Positions 34,426-46,821 of a DNA stretch of 64,000 nucleotides are shown in pieces. The stretch is taken from the NCBI GenBank assembly GCA_947629015.1, contig CANRCB010000002.1, forward strand, positions 57,979 to 121,978, given 5' to 3'. Position numbers and translations under genes: made by a program. The DNA is from an uncultured Gemmiger sp. GTDB lineage: Bacteria; Bacillota; Clostridia; Oscillospirales; Ruminococcaceae. Position 1 is the stretch's first letter, and the number at the start of each line of letters is the position of its first letter. The notes under the pieces were generated by a model that saw nothing but the letters and a program-made list of their open reading frames with translations, ran no database searches and was not told the origin of the DNA.

Positions 34426-35679
34426 ATGTACCAGGATATGCTTGACACCATCGGCCTTGTCGCGGCCGCCGACCCCGAGCTCGGCGCCGCCATGGGGCGG
34501 GAGCTGGCCCGCCAGCGCCAGAACATCGAGCTCATCGCCAGCGAGAACATCGTCTCCCCCGCCGTGATGGCCGCCATGGGCAGTGTGCTCACCAACAAAT
34601 ACGCCGAGGGCTACCCCGGCCACCGCTACTACGGCGGCTGTATGTATGTCGATGAGGTGGAGCAGCTGGCCATCGACCGCGCGTGCCGGCTGTTTGGCGC
34701 CAAATACGCGAACGTCCAGCCGCATTCCGGCGCGCAGGCCAACCTGGCGGTGTATTTTGCGCTGCTGGACGTCGGCGACACCGTGATGGGCATGGATCTT
34801 TCCCAGGGCGGGCATTTGACCCACGGCAGCCCCGCCAACATGAGCGGCAAAAACTACAACTTCGTCAGCTACGGCGTGGGCGCGGACGGCCGCATCGACT
34901 ATGACGCGCTGGCCAAACAGGTGGCAAAGGTACGCCCCAAACTGCTGGTGGCGGGGGCCTCGGCCTACCCGCGCGCCATTGATTTTGAAAAGCTGGCCGC
35001 CATCGCCCACGGTTACGGCGCCATGCTGATGGTGGACATGGCCCACATTGCCGGCCTTGTGGCGGGCAGGTACCACCAGAACCCCGTGCCCTTTGCCGAT
35101 GTGGTGACCACCACCACCCACAAAACGCTGCGCGGGCCCCGCGGCGGCCTGATCTTGACCAACAATGAGTACCTGATCAAGCGCATCAACAGCGCCATCT
35201 TCCCCGGCACGCAGGGCGGCCCGCTGGAGCACGTCATCGCCGCCAAGGCGGTCTGCTTCGGCGAGGCCCTCCGGCCGGAATTCAAAGCCTATGCGGGGGC
35301 CATCGTCGCCAACGCCGCCGCGCTGGCCGAGGGGCTGGCCGCGCGCGGGGTGAAGCTGGTCTCCGGCGGGACGGACAACCACCTCATGCTCATCGACCTT
35401 TCGGACGAGGCCTGCACCGGCAAGGAGCTGGAGCACAACCTGGACGAGGTGCACATCACCGCCAACAAGAACACCGTCCCCGGCGAAAAGCGCAGCCCCT
35501 TTGTGACGAGCGGCCTGCGCGTGGGCACCCCCGCCGTGACCACCCGCGGCATGGGCACCGCCGAGATGAAGGTCATCGCCGGCTGCATCGCCGACTGCAT
35601 CTTTGCCTTTGACGCCAAAAAGGCCGACGTGGCCGCCCGCGTGGCGGAGCTGGTCGCCCGGTTCCCGCTGTACGCGTAA
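34426..35679 (+). CDS. glyA: Serine hydroxymethyltransferase
   Basis: 417 residues, normal length. The PLP lysine is K233 in [39 protein letters not shown] and [12 protein letters not shown] are diagnostic. It interconverts serine and glycine with tetrahydrofolate, the main supply of one-carbon units. AAAGGAG precedes the ATG. It follows hisB across the repeat element, so either gene may be affected by its folding. A terminator follows. Confidence 0.96.
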   Translation: MYQDMLDTIGLVAAADPELGAAMGRELARQRQNIELIASENIVSPAVMAAMGSVLTNKYAEGYPGHRYYGGCMYVDEVEQLAIDRACRLFGAKYANVQPHSGAQANLAVYFALLDVGDTVMGMDLSQGGHLTHGSPANMSGKNYNFVSYGVGADGRIDYDALAKQVAKVRPKLLVAGASAYPRAIDFEKLAAIAHGYGAMLMVDMAHIAGLVAGRYHQNPVPFADVVTTTTHKTLRGPRGGLILTNNEYLIKRINSAIFPGTQGGPLEHVIAAKAVCFGEALRPEFKAYAGAIVANAAALAEGLAARGVKLVSGGTDNHLMLIDLSDEACTGKELEHNLDEVHITANKNTVPGEKRSPFVTSGLRVGTPAVTTRGMGTAEMKVIAGCIADCIFAFDAKKADVAARVAELVARFPLYA

Positions 35680-35706
35680 GGCCCTTCCGCCCTTCCCCGC
35701 ACCCGC

Positions 35707-35733
35707 CGCCCCGCCGGGCGGCGGGGCGTTTTT
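35707..35733 (+). terminator. Terminator of glyA
   Basis: Stem CGCCCCGC/GCGGGGCG with a 6-base loop, then TTTTT. Confidence 0.75.
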
Positions 35734-35801
35734 GTTGCGGGTGGCATAGCATGGTGCAGCGGCCCTTTGACGCCGCGCAATGTTTTAAGGAGGGATACAG
35801 T

Positions 35802-36290
35802 ATGGCAAGCTATGCCCAACCCGCGTACGGCGGCACGCTGCTGCGCCAGGGCAGCGACGGGCCGGATGTGGCGCTTGTGCAGCAATGGCTGAACGAAGCC
35901 CAAAAGCGGTACCCGGAACTGCCCAAACTGACGGTGGACGGCCGGTTCGGCCCCGACACCGCCAAGGCCGTGCGGATGTTCCAAAAACTGGCGGGGCTCT
36001 CGGCGGACGGCATCGTCGGGCCGGACACATGGGACGCTCTCTACGACGGGTACGCCGCCGTGCACGGCGGCGGCGAGATCTGGCCCGGCATCAGCCTGCG
36101 CGCGGGCGACACCGGCGCCACCGTGCGCAGCGCGCAGCAAAAGCTGCGCTTCCTGGTGCCCTGGCTGGCCGCCGACGGCCGCTATGGCCCCGATACCAAA
36201 GAGGCCGTGACCGCCTACCAGGTGACAAAGGACCTCAAGCCGGACGGCATCCTCGGCTACAACACCTGGTACAGCCTGTACGGGGCCTGA
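35802..36290 (+). CDS. Protein with two peptidoglycan-binding (PGBD-1) domains
   Basis: 162 residues with no signal peptide. Two tandem repeats are seen, about residues 14-78 (LRQGSDGPDVALVQQWL, DGRFGPDTAKAVRMFQ, DGIVGPDTWDAL) and 95-160 (LRAGDTGATVRSAQQKL, DGRYGPDTKEAVTAYQ, DGILGYNTWYSL). These bind cell-wall peptides or glycans. There is no catalytic domain, and without an export signal its cell-wall role is uncertain; related proteins in sporulating Clostridia are spore-cortex associated. AAGGAGG precedes the ATG. Confidence 0.88.
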   Translation: MASYAQPAYGGTLLRQGSDGPDVALVQQWLNEAQKRYPELPKLTVDGRFGPDTAKAVRMFQKLAGLSADGIVGPDTWDALYDGYAAVHGGGEIWPGISLRAGDTGATVRSAQQKLRFLVPWLAADGRYGPDTKEAVTAYQVTKDLKPDGILGYNTWYSLYGA

Positions 36291-36399
36291 GATCCCGCGG
36301 GGCGGGGGGCGGGGGCGGCCGCCCCCCGTTTTGGGCGCCCGGCAAACGGGAGAAAAGTGCGGTTTTCCGTACATACGCAAATTATTCACAATTTAACGG

Positions 36400-36428
36400 T
36401 TGACAAAATTGTAAGAAAGTTGTAAACT
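36400..36428 (+). promoter_or_regulatory. Promoter of the secreted peptidase-like gene
   Basis: TTGACA, 17-base spacer, TAAACT; about 80 bases before the ATG, leaving a long 5' leader. Confidence 0.75.
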
Positions 36429-36508
36429 GTTCTATGTTGTGCAGTGTAAGCTGCATTTTGTGGGCTTTGGCCCGCCCCACCACAACAGAAAGGGACCTTG
36501 CCTTACTT

Positions 36509-37759
36509 ATGCTTTCGATACGCAAACGCTTTGTTTCCCTGCTGCTGGCTTTCTGCCTGCTGGCCGCGGCGGCCCCCGCCGCGGCGGCGCTGAGCCCGCG
36601 CAGCGATATCAATACCATAACGGAGTTTTACGCCAAGCAGCAGCGCTCCAACACCTGTACATTGGCCTCGGCCGCGATGATGGTGCGCCGCCGCGCCTAC
36701 CTTGACGGGCTGGAAAACTGGGCGGCCCTGACCGAGAGCCGCCTGCGCCGCGTGGCGTGGAGCTACGTGGGGCTTTCGCACCAGTTCACCATCAGCGGCA
36801 TCACCGTCGGCTACGGAGACTTTGACCGCAGCGCCCCGGTGACGGATCAGATCATCGCCCTGCTGGCCGACCATCCGGAGGGTATCGTCGTCTACAACCG
36901 CAGCTACCCGCACGCCATCCTCGTCACCGATTATACCGACGGCGTGCTCTACTGCTCCGACCCGGCGCAGGGCGCCCCGTCCGGGCGTTACCCCGTAAGC
37001 CGGGCGAGCATCGGCATCACGCGCGCGCATTCCTACTGGTACGTCAAGCAGGATACCAACCAGCCGCAGGGCGTGGGCACCGCGCTGGCCGCCAAAAACA
37101 TCGTGTACCCCACCCGCCTTGCCCCCGGCAGCGCCTTTGCCATGGCCGGCACCTTCACCGCGCCCGACGCCATCACCTCGGTGCAGGTGACGGTGGCGAC
37201 GGACGGCGGCACCCAGGTGCTGGCGGCCGCCGCGCAGCCGGACGCCACCGAGTTCGATATGGCCGCGCTGGCCGGCCAGCTGGATTTTGCCGCGCTGCCC
37301 ACCGGCAGCTACACCCTGACCCTGACCGCCGACGATGCCTACGGCGGGCGCATCACGCTGTGCAAGGGCCTGATGGTGGCCGGCGCCGAGACCGAGACCG
37401 GCACCTACAGCGGCTCGGCCCCCGTACTGTATGACATCAACGCCGTCAACCTGACCGAGACCGGCTTTGACGTGGAATGCTCCGCCAGCGCGCCGGCCGG
37501 CGGCACGGTATCGGTGCTGTGCTCGGCCTGGGCCGACACCACCCAGTTTGCCCCCGGCCTTGTGGCCGAGCGCAACGGCGACACCTTTACCACCCATGTG
37601 GCCGCCAACGCCGCGCTGGTGGATTTTGACAGCCTGCTCATCAACATCACCGCGATGGATGCCGACGGCAACACCGCCCGCGGGACGCTGCTCGTGCAGA
37701 TCAGCCCCGACGAGGACAGCGAGGACGTGACCGTGAACCAGCAGCTGCTGGAAGGCTGA
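36509..37759 (+). CDS. Secreted C39-like cysteine peptidase domain protein
   Basis: 416 residues. The signal peptide spans residues 1-27 (RKRFVSLLLAFCLLAAAAPA). Residues about 40-185 form a papain/C39-type fold with candidate triad Cys50 (SNTCTLASAAMM), His135 (YPHAILVTDY) and Asp151 (CSDPA). The rest (about 190-410) is beta-rich and may be two Ig-like domains (SVQVTVATDGG, DVECSASAPAGG). It should act outside the cell; substrate is unknown. The only ribosome-binding-site-like run (AAAGGGA) is unusually far from the ATG. Confidence 0.7.
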   Translation: MLSIRKRFVSLLLAFCLLAAAAPAAAALSPRSDINTITEFYAKQQRSNTCTLASAAMMVRRRAYLDGLENWAALTESRLRRVAWSYVGLSHQFTISGITVGYGDFDRSAPVTDQIIALLADHPEGIVVYNRSYPHAILVTDYTDGVLYCSDPAQGAPSGRYPVSRASIGITRAHSYWYVKQDTNQPQGVGTALAAKNIVYPTRLAPGSAFAMAGTFTAPDAITSVQVTVATDGGTQVLAAAAQPDATEFDMAALAGQLDFAALPTGSYTLTLTADDAYGGRITLCKGLMVAGAETETGTYSGSAPVLYDINAVNLTETGFDVECSASAPAGGTVSVLCSAWADTTQFAPGLVAERNGDTFTTHVAANAALVDFDSLLINITAMDADGNTARGTLLVQISPDEDSEDVTVNQQLLEG

Positions 37760-37834
37760 GCCCGCCGGATCTAAAATCCTCCCTCTTCTTTGACAGTCTG
37801 CGGCACCTGTTGCAAAACAGAAAAAGCTGCTTGA

Positions 37835-41185
<3,351 letters not shown>

Positions 41186-41309
41186 ACCTTCGCTTTGCCG
41201 CCGGGCGCCATGCCCGGCGGCTTTTGGCTGCCAAAAACCCCCAGCGCGCAAGCGGTGCACGGCGGCGGGTATACTAACGGTACCAAATCAAAAAGGAGGC
41301 CGTTTTGCC

Positions 41310-41633
41310 ATGTCCAAACACAAAAAACACGCCCCCACACCGCAGGTGCCCCTGAACAGCGCCCGCGCACAGGCGCCGGAACACCTGGCGCCCGTCGGCC
41401 CTGACGGCGACGCCCCCGCCGACGCCGCCATGCCCCCCGAGGACGGCGAGGTGCTGCACCATGTGCTGCCCTCCCGCCAGGGGTATGCGCGGGATTTCCT
41501 GGCCGGGCAGATGCCGGGTCTGCAGGAGCGCCTTGCCCCCAACGCCGCCGCCAGCGACATCGGCGGCTGGATCGAGGACGACGAGACGGTGGCCCGCCTC
41601 GCCCACTGGCACATGGAGGCGCCGCACGGCTGA
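41310..41633 (+). CDS. 107-aa protein of unknown function
   Basis: Basic first ten residues (MSKHKKH), a Pro/Ala/Asp-rich middle, then an acidic C-terminal half (SDIGGWIEDDETVARLAHW). No membrane helix, no cysteine, no family recognised. AAAAGGAGG lies 7 bases before the ATG, a TATACT box lies about 40 bases upstream, and a GC-rich terminator follows, so it looks like an independent small gene. Confidence 0.6.
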   Translation: MSKHKKHAPTPQVPLNSARAQAPEHLAPVGPDGDAPADAAMPPEDGEVLHHVLPSRQGYARDFLAGQMPGLQERLAPNAAASDIGGWIEDDETVARLAHWHMEAPHG

Positions 41634-41660
41634 GCTTTGCCGGGCAGGACGCCTGCGAGA

Positions 41661-41693
41661 GGGCCCCGGCCGCGGACGCGGCCGGGGCCCTTT
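41661..41693 (+). terminator. Terminator after the 107-aa gene
   Basis: GC-rich perfect stem (GGGCCCCGGCCGCG and complement) with a short TTT tail. Confidence 0.6.
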
Positions 41694-41741
41694 GGCAGGC
41701 GGTTTTTGCCGCAATGTTACACTTTGTTCTCTTTTGCTTGA

Positions 41742-41770
41742 TTGACGCCGGGCTGCGGCCGCGCTATAAT
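41742..41770 (+). promoter_or_regulatory. Promoter of degV
   Basis: TTGACG, 17-base spacer, TATAAT, 39 bases before the ATG. Confidence 0.8.
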
Positions 41771-41809
41771 AACAGGGAAAGCATCCCTTTGCAAAGGAGC
41801 GTGCCGCCC

Positions 41810-42712
41810 ATGCCGGATACCAAGCAGACCGTCGCCGTATTGACGGATTCCAACTGCGACCTGCCGCAGGAATATTTCAAGAAGTATCCCATTTTCCGGC
41901 TGCCGCTGGGCATCTCCTGCGGGGAAACGCTCTACCGTGACGGGGTCGACATCACGGTGGAGGACGTCTACGCCCGCCAGAAAAACACCGATTTCAAGAC
42001 CAGCCTGCCCCGCGTGGAGGACATCGACGCCGTGCTGGACGCCATCCAGAACGCCGGCTACCGGCAAATCATCGCGCTGCCGCTGGCCGAGGTGCTTTCC
42101 GGCACCGCCAACCTGCTGCGGCTGGCGGCCGCCGAGCGCGACGGGCTGGAGATGGCCGTGTACGATACCAAAAGCTCCAGCGTGGGGGTGGGCATCCTGG
42201 CTTTGCAGACGGCGCAGTACGCCGCGCGCGGGGTGCCCTTCCACGTGCTGACCAAGCTGACGGAGCAGCTCATCGCCGACACATACGTGTTTTTCAGCCT
42301 GGATACGCTGGAATATTTGCAGCGCGGGGGGCGCATCGGCCGCGTGACGGCCATCGCCGGCGCGCTTCTCAACATCAAGCCCATCCTCTCCTTCGCCAAG
42401 GAGGACGGCGTCATCTACACGCCGGGCAAGGTGCGCGGCCGCAAGGCGGTGGAGCCGTGGCTGGTGGAGCATCTGGTCACGATGCTTGCCAAAGAGGAAA
42501 AGGCCGCCGGGGCGCGGCTGCGGTACAACCTGGTGGTGTGCGACGGCGGCGTGCCGCAGGAGGGCGCCGCGCTGGAGGCGGCCGTAAAAAAGGCATTGCC
42601 GGACCATGAGAACCTGCTTCACGGCCAGCTGGACGCCACGCTGGCCGTGCACCTGGGGCCGCGGCTGCTGGGCGCGGGCATCCAGTTTTTGCGTTCCGGC
42701 CTGCCGGGGTGA
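41810..42712 (+). CDS. DegV family fatty-acid-binding protein
   Basis: 300 residues. The DegV fold is shown by AVLTDSNCDLPQEYF at the N-terminus, PLAEVLSGTANLLRLAA, and the fatty-acid pocket region DTLEYLQRGGRIGRV with ALLNIKPILSF. DegV/FakB proteins bind a fatty acid and present it to FakA for phosphorylation; FakA is not in this window. AAAGGAG precedes the ATG, and it has a consensus promoter. Confidence 0.92.
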   Translation: MPDTKQTVAVLTDSNCDLPQEYFKKYPIFRLPLGISCGETLYRDGVDITVEDVYARQKNTDFKTSLPRVEDIDAVLDAIQNAGYRQIIALPLAEVLSGTANLLRLAAAERDGLEMAVYDTKSSSVGVGILALQTAQYAARGVPFHVLTKLTEQLIADTYVFFSLDTLEYLQRGGRIGRVTAIAGALLNIKPILSFAKEDGVIYTPGKVRGRKAVEPWLVEHLVTMLAKEEKAAGARLRYNLVVCDGGVPQEGAALEAAVKKALPDHENLLHGQLDATLAVHLGPRLLGAGIQFLRSGLPG

Positions 42713-42750
42713 GCGGCGGCGAATTTTCTGCCGCGGCGGCTTTTTCCCCC

Positions 42751-42779
42751 TTGCTTTATGGCGCGGGTTCTGGTATACT
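42751..42779 (+). promoter_or_regulatory. Promoter of the uraA leader
   Basis: TTGCTT, 17-base spacer, TATACT. Transcription from it would produce a leader of about 160 bases before the permease start. Confidence 0.7.
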
Positions 42780-42809
42780 GTACGGGATATCAGGGGGGAG
42801 GCGTTCGCG

Positions 42810-42902
42810 ATGGGTCGTCTTTGCTTGCTGTCGGCGGCAGGGGGCCTTGGCGCCTTTTTCTCCGTTTTTGGCTGTGCAGACAAGGGCGCTGCCGCTTTTT
42901 GA
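42810..42902 (+). CDS. Putative 30-aa leader peptide of the uracil permease gene
   Basis: An ATG 7-9 bases after a strong GGGGGGAGG. The ORF contains two T-runs (42854-42858 and 42865-42869; residues around GAFFSVFG) and its TGA falls at the loop/3'-arm boundary of the following terminator hairpin. A ribosome reaching the stop would cover the 5' arm. The layout resembles the E. coli pyrBI leader, in which low UTP slows polymerase at U-tracts and lets the ribosome prevent termination. Translation and regulation are inferred. Confidence 0.5.
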   Translation: MGRLCLLSAAGGLGAFFSVFGCADKGAAAF

Positions 42903-42920
42903 GCGGCGGCGCCTTTTTTT
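42885..42920 (+). terminator. Attenuator-like terminator in the uraA leader
   Basis: Stem GGCGCTGCCGCT / AGCGGCGGCGCC (one wobble) with a 5-base loop, then seven T's, 25 bases before the permease ATG and about 100 bases after the promoter. A terminator between promoter and gene implies conditional read-through. Confidence 0.75.
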
Positions 42921-42945
42921 GCGCAAACCCCAAAGGAGGATGTTT

Positions 42946-44301
42946 ATGAGCGGGAAAATCGATTACTCCGAGGGCATCTATGATGCCCGCAAGCTGGGCA
43001 CGCCGCGCGTGCTGGTGCTGGGCCTGCAGCATATGTTCGCCATGTTCGGCGCCACCGTGCTGGTGCCGCTGCTCACGGGGCTGAGCGTTTCGACCTCGCT
43101 GCTGTGCGCGGGGCTGGGCACGCTGCTCTTCCACGCCATCACCGGCGGCAAGGTGCCGGCGTTCCTCGGTTCCAGCTTTGCGTATCTGGGCGGGTTTGCC
43201 ATCGTGGCGCCCAAGCTGCTGGACGCCGCCGGCGAGCAGACCGTCGCCAACACCGAGATGCTGCCCTACGCCTGCGCGGGCGTGGCGTTCAGCGGGCTTT
43301 TGTATGTGCTGATCTCGGGGCTGATCTCGGTGTTCGGCATCCGCAAGATCATGCGGCTGTTCCCGCCGGTGGTCACCGGGCCCATCATCATCGCCATCGG
43401 CCTGATCCTGGCCCCCAGCGCCATCTCCAACTGCGCCACCAACTGGCTGCTGGCCATCGTGGCGCTGGGCACCGTCATCGTGTGCAACATCTGGGGCAAG
43501 GGCATGGTCAAGATCCTGCCCATCTTGCTGGGCGTGGTCGTGAGCTATGTGGTGGCCCTCATCACCGGCGCGGTGGACTTTGCCCCCATCGCCGAGGCAA
43601 AATGGGTCGGCCTGCCGATCCATGCCGCCTCCACCGGCCTGCTGGCCATTGACGGCAGCCCCGCCTTTATCAGCGCGCTGTTCACCATCGTGCCCATCGC
43701 GCTGGCCACCATGATGGAGCATATCGGCGATATCGCCGCCATCTCGGCCACCACCGGCAAGAACTATATCCGGGATCCCGGCCTCAACCGCACGCTGCTG
43801 GGCGACGGCCTTGCCACCGCGATGGCCGGCCTGCTGGGCGGCCCCGCCAACACCACCTACGGCGAGAATACCGGCGTCCTTGCGCTGACCCGCATCTATG
43901 ACCCGCTGGTCATCCGGCTGGCGGCGGTGTTCGCCATCATCTTGAGCTTCAGCCCCAAGTTTGACGCCGTCATCAACACCATCCCGGCCGGCATCATCGG
44001 CGGCATCAGCTTTGTTTTGTACGGCATGATCTCGGCCATCGGCGTGCGCAACGTGGTGGAGAACAAGGTCGATTTCACCAACAGCCGCAACCTTATCATC
44101 GCGGCGGTGATTTTGGTCAGCGCGCTGGGCTTCAACTCGGCGGGCGGCATCACCTTCGCGGTGGGCGGCGTGTCCATCAACCTGTCCGGCCTGGCCATCG
44201 CGGCCATCCTGGGCATCGTGCTCAACGCCGTCATCCCCGGCAATGACTACCAGTTCGACGACGGCGAGGGCACCGGCGAGGGCGCCAGCCTGCGCGTGTG
44301 A
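42946..44301 (+). CDS. uraA: Uracil permease (NCS2 family)
   Basis: 451 residues with about 14 membrane helices. GLQHMFAMFGATVLVPLLTG at the N-terminus and GGPANTTYGENTGVLALTR are signatures of the UraA/PyrP branch of the nucleobase-cation symporters; the glutamates of TMMEHIGD and YGENTG are the likely substrate-site residues. It imports uracil with protons. AAAGGAGG lies 6 bases before this ATG; an in-frame ATG two codons earlier would abut that site. Preceded by a leader-peptide/attenuator and followed by a two-way terminator. Confidence 0.92.
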   Translation: MSGKIDYSEGIYDARKLGTPRVLVLGLQHMFAMFGATVLVPLLTGLSVSTSLLCAGLGTLLFHAITGGKVPAFLGSSFAYLGGFAIVAPKLLDAAGEQTVANTEMLPYACAGVAFSGLLYVLISGLISVFGIRKIMRLFPPVVTGPIIIAIGLILAPSAISNCATNWLLAIVALGTVIVCNIWGKGMVKILPILLGVVVSYVVALITGAVDFAPIAEAKWVGLPIHAASTGLLAIDGSPAFISALFTIVPIALATMMEHIGDIAAISATTGKNYIRDPGLNRTLLGDGLATAMAGLLGGPANTTYGENTGVLALTRIYDPLVIRLAAVFAIILSFSPKFDAVINTIPAGIIGGISFVLYGMISAIGVRNVVENKVDFTNSRNLIIAAVILVSALGFNSAGGITFAVGGVSINLSGLAIAAILGIVLNAVIPGNDYQFDDGEGTGEGASLRV

Positions 44302-44342
44302 GCCTCCGGCCCGCGAAAGCGCCCCGGCATCCCAAAAAACAA

Positions 44343-44385
44343 CAAAAAACGGGTATCGGCACATACGCCGGTACCCGGTTTTTTT
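44343..44385. terminator. Bidirectional terminator between uraA and the parC-like gene
   Basis: Stem GGGTATCGGC/GCCGGTACCC with A's on the left and seven T's on the right; serves convergent genes. Confidence 0.85.
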
Positions 44386-44397
44386 GCGGCCGCCCTT

Positions 44398-46653
44398 TTA
44401 CAGGGTCAGCTGTTCGGCGGTATCCTCGGTTTTGAGCAGCGCGCCCGCGGCGGGCAGCTTGCGCACACGGTAGCGGTGCGCGTCGCCGAGCTCCAGCCCC
44501 TCGGCCGGCACCACGCGGCTGATGCGCGCGCCGCGCTTGAGGGTGATGACGTTGACGCCGGCGGTATCCCGCGTGGCCTTGGCCGGGATGAGCGCGCTGC
44601 CCGCCAGCAGCAGGCGGCCGGCGGTGGTATATATGGCGAGCTCCTGCTCCTTTTCGAGGTGCAGCAGGGCGGCCAGCTCCGCTTTGTCGCTGTAGGCGTT
44701 GAGCAGCTTGCGGCGGTTCTGCTTGGTGCGGTAGCTTTCCAACGGCACCTTGGCGCACTTGCCGTTTTGGAAGAAGAACAGCACCCAGCCGCCGTAATCG
44801 GCCGTGGGCACCATGGCGATGGGCACCTCACCCTCCTCCATGCCGAGGGTGGAGGCGACGTAATCGCCCAGGACGCTCGCTTTGGTATCGGCAAAATCGG
44901 CCGCGCGGGATTTGTAGACCTGGCAGCGGTTGGTGAAGAACAGCAGCTCGGTGGAATTGGCCGCCTCGACGGTGCGCACGATCTCGTCGCCGTCCTTGAG
45001 CTTGTGCTCCCCGCTCATGCGCAGGCTCTGCGGCGTGATCTTTTTGAAATACCCCTCGCGGGTAAAAAACAGCGTGACCGCGTAGTCCGGCACCGGCTCG
45101 GGGGCGTCCTCGCCGGCGTCGGCGGGCGCGGCGTCGTACAGGATCTCGCTGCGGCGCGGCTGGCCGTATTTTTGGGCGACGGCCTCCAGCTCGGCGATGA
45201 TGATGCGGTGGATGCGCGCGGGGCGTTTGAGGATATCCTCAAGGTCGGCGATGTCCTTTTCCAGCTGCTCCGTCTCGGCCGTGCGCTTGAGGATGTATTC
45301 CCGGTTGAGGTGGCGCAGGCGTATCTCGGCCACATACTCGGCCTGCGTTTCGTCGATGCCGAAGCCGATCATCAAATTGGGCACGACTTCGGCTTCCTCC
45401 TCCGTCTCGCGCACGATGCGGATGGCCTTGTCGATGTCGAGCAGGATGCTTTCCAGCCCGCGCAGCAGGTGCAGGCGCTTTTGTTTGCCCTGCAATTCAT
45501 GGAAGGTGCGGCGGCGCACACACTCGGTGCGGAAGGCCGCCCATTCCAGCAGGATCTGCCTTACCCCCAGCACCTGCGGCCGCCCGGCGATGAGCAGGTT
45601 GAAGTTGCAGGCGAAGCTGTCTTCCAGCGGGGTCTGTCTGCACAGCCGGTTCATAAGTTTTTCGGGGTCCTGCCCGCGCTTGAGTTCCAGCGTGAGTTTG
45701 AGGCCGTTGAGGTCGCTTAGATCGAGGACGTTGTTCACCTCGCGCAGCTTGTTCGCCTTGGCGAGCTCGGCCATCTTGTCCATGATGGCCTCGACGGTGG
45801 TGGTGGGCGGTATCTCGGTGATCTCGATGCAGTTGTTTTGCTTGTCGTAGTTCCACTTGGCGCGCACGCGGATGCTGCCGCGCCCCGATTCGAGCACGGA
45901 TGTCATCTCGGCGGCGTCGTAGAGGATGGCCCCGCCGCCGACGAAATCCGGCGCGGGGATGAGCTGGGCAAGGTCGGCGCTTTCGTCCTTCATCAGGGCG
46001 GCGGTGGCGGCGCAGAGCTCCCGCAGGTTGAAGGAGCAGATGTTGGACGCCATGCCGACGGCGATGCCCAGCGTGTTGTTGGCCAGGATGGTCGGGAAGG
46101 TGACGGGCAGCAGCGTCGGCTCGGTGGTGGTGCCGTCATAGTTGGGCACGAAATCCACCGTTTCCTTGTCGATATCGCGGAAAAGCTCCTCGCACACCGG
46201 TTCGAGGCGCGCCTCGGTATAGCGGGCGGCGGCGTAGGCCATATCGCGGCTGTAAGCCTTGCCGAAGTTGCCCTTGCTGTCCACAAAAGGCACGAGCAGG
46301 CTTTCGTTGCTGCGGCCCATGCGCACCATGGTATCGTAGATGGCGGCGTCGCCGTGGGGGTTCAGGTGCATGGTGCTGCCCACGATGTTGGCGGATTTTG
46401 TCCGCGGGCCCTTGAGCAGGCCCATGCCGTACATGGTGTACAGCAGCTTGCGGTGGGCGGGCTTGAAGCCGTCGATCTCCGGCAATGCGCGGGAGACGAT
46501 GACGCTCATCGCGTAGGGCATATAGTTCGTCTCAAGCGTTTGGGTGATGGGGCTGGCAAGCACCTGGCCCGCGCTCATGATCTCGACATTTTCCCCCAGC
46601 TGCGGGCGGGCGGCAGCCGGGGCAGCCTTTTTGGGGCGGACACGTTTGGGCAT
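44398..46653 (-). CDS. Type IIA topoisomerase subunit A (ParC/GyrA-like)
   Basis: 751 residues. The catalytic tyrosine is about Y145 in AARYTEARLEPV; NYMPYAMSVIVSRALPEIDG, KSANIVGSTMHLNPHG and TEPTLLPVTFPTILANN are the usual breakage-reunion motifs. The C-terminal beta-pinwheel lacks a GyrA-box (QRRGGKG), favouring a topoisomerase IV-like or non-wrapping enzyme. It works with the adjacent B subunit to pass DNA double strands. The start is the ATG after AAAGGTGAT (MPKRVRPK), with a GTG three codons upstream rejected. The N-terminus is a basic, Ala-rich extension. Confidence 0.88.
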   Translation of the reverse strand: MPKRVRPKKAAPAAARPQLGENVEIMSAGQVLASPITQTLETNYMPYAMSVIVSRALPEIDGFKPAHRKLLYTMYGMGLLKGPRTKSANIVGSTMHLNPHGDAAIYDTMVRMGRSNESLLVPFVDSKGNFGKAYSRDMAYAAARYTEARLEPVCEELFRDIDKETVDFVPNYDGTTTEPTLLPVTFPTILANNTLGIAVGMASNICSFNLRELCAATAALMKDESADLAQLIPAPDFVGGGAILYDAAEMTSVLESGRGSIRVRAKWNYDKQNNCIEITEIPPTTTVEAIMDKMAELAKANKLREVNNVLDLSDLNGLKLTLELKRGQDPEKLMNRLCRQTPLEDSFACNFNLLIAGRPQVLGVRQILLEWAAFRTECVRRRTFHELQGKQKRLHLLRGLESILLDIDKAIRIVRETEEEAEVVPNLMIGFGIDETQAEYVAEIRLRHLNREYILKRTAETEQLEKDIADLEDILKRPARIHRIIIAELEAVAQKYGQPRRSEILYDAAPADAGEDAPEPVPDYAVTLFFTREGYFKKITPQSLRMSGEHKLKDGDEIVRTVEAANSTELLFFTNRCQVYKSRAADFADTKASVLGDYVASTLGMEEGEVPIAMVPTADYGGWVLFFFQNGKCAKVPLESYRTKQNRRKLLNAYSDKAELAALLHLEKEQELAIYTTAGRLLLAGSALIPAKATRDTAGVNVITLKRGARISRVVPAEGLELGDAHRYRVRKLPAAGALLKTEDTAEQLTL

Positions 46654-46692
46654 GGATATCACCTTTTATGAGAGAATGGAAAGCGGCTTTTT

Positions 46693-46790
46693 AGAGTGGA
46701 ATGTGGAGAGTGGAAAGTGGAGTTGCGGTGTGCCGCTATGCGGCACGGTTTAAATTTTTTCTCTCCACTCTCCACTTTCCAAACTCCACT
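46693..46790. repeat. Hairpin-forming intergenic repeat, copy 2
   Basis: Same build as 34236-34402: left arm of GTGGAGAGTGGAAAG words, central GTGCCGC/GCGGCAC hairpin followed by GGTTTAAATTTTTT, right arm CTCTCCACTCTCCACTTTCC. It has no expanded array. It lies between the parE-like stop and the parC-like start. Confidence 0.82.
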
Positions 46791-46821
46791 TTTATTTCCA
46801 AGCTCCACTTCAATTTTTGCG

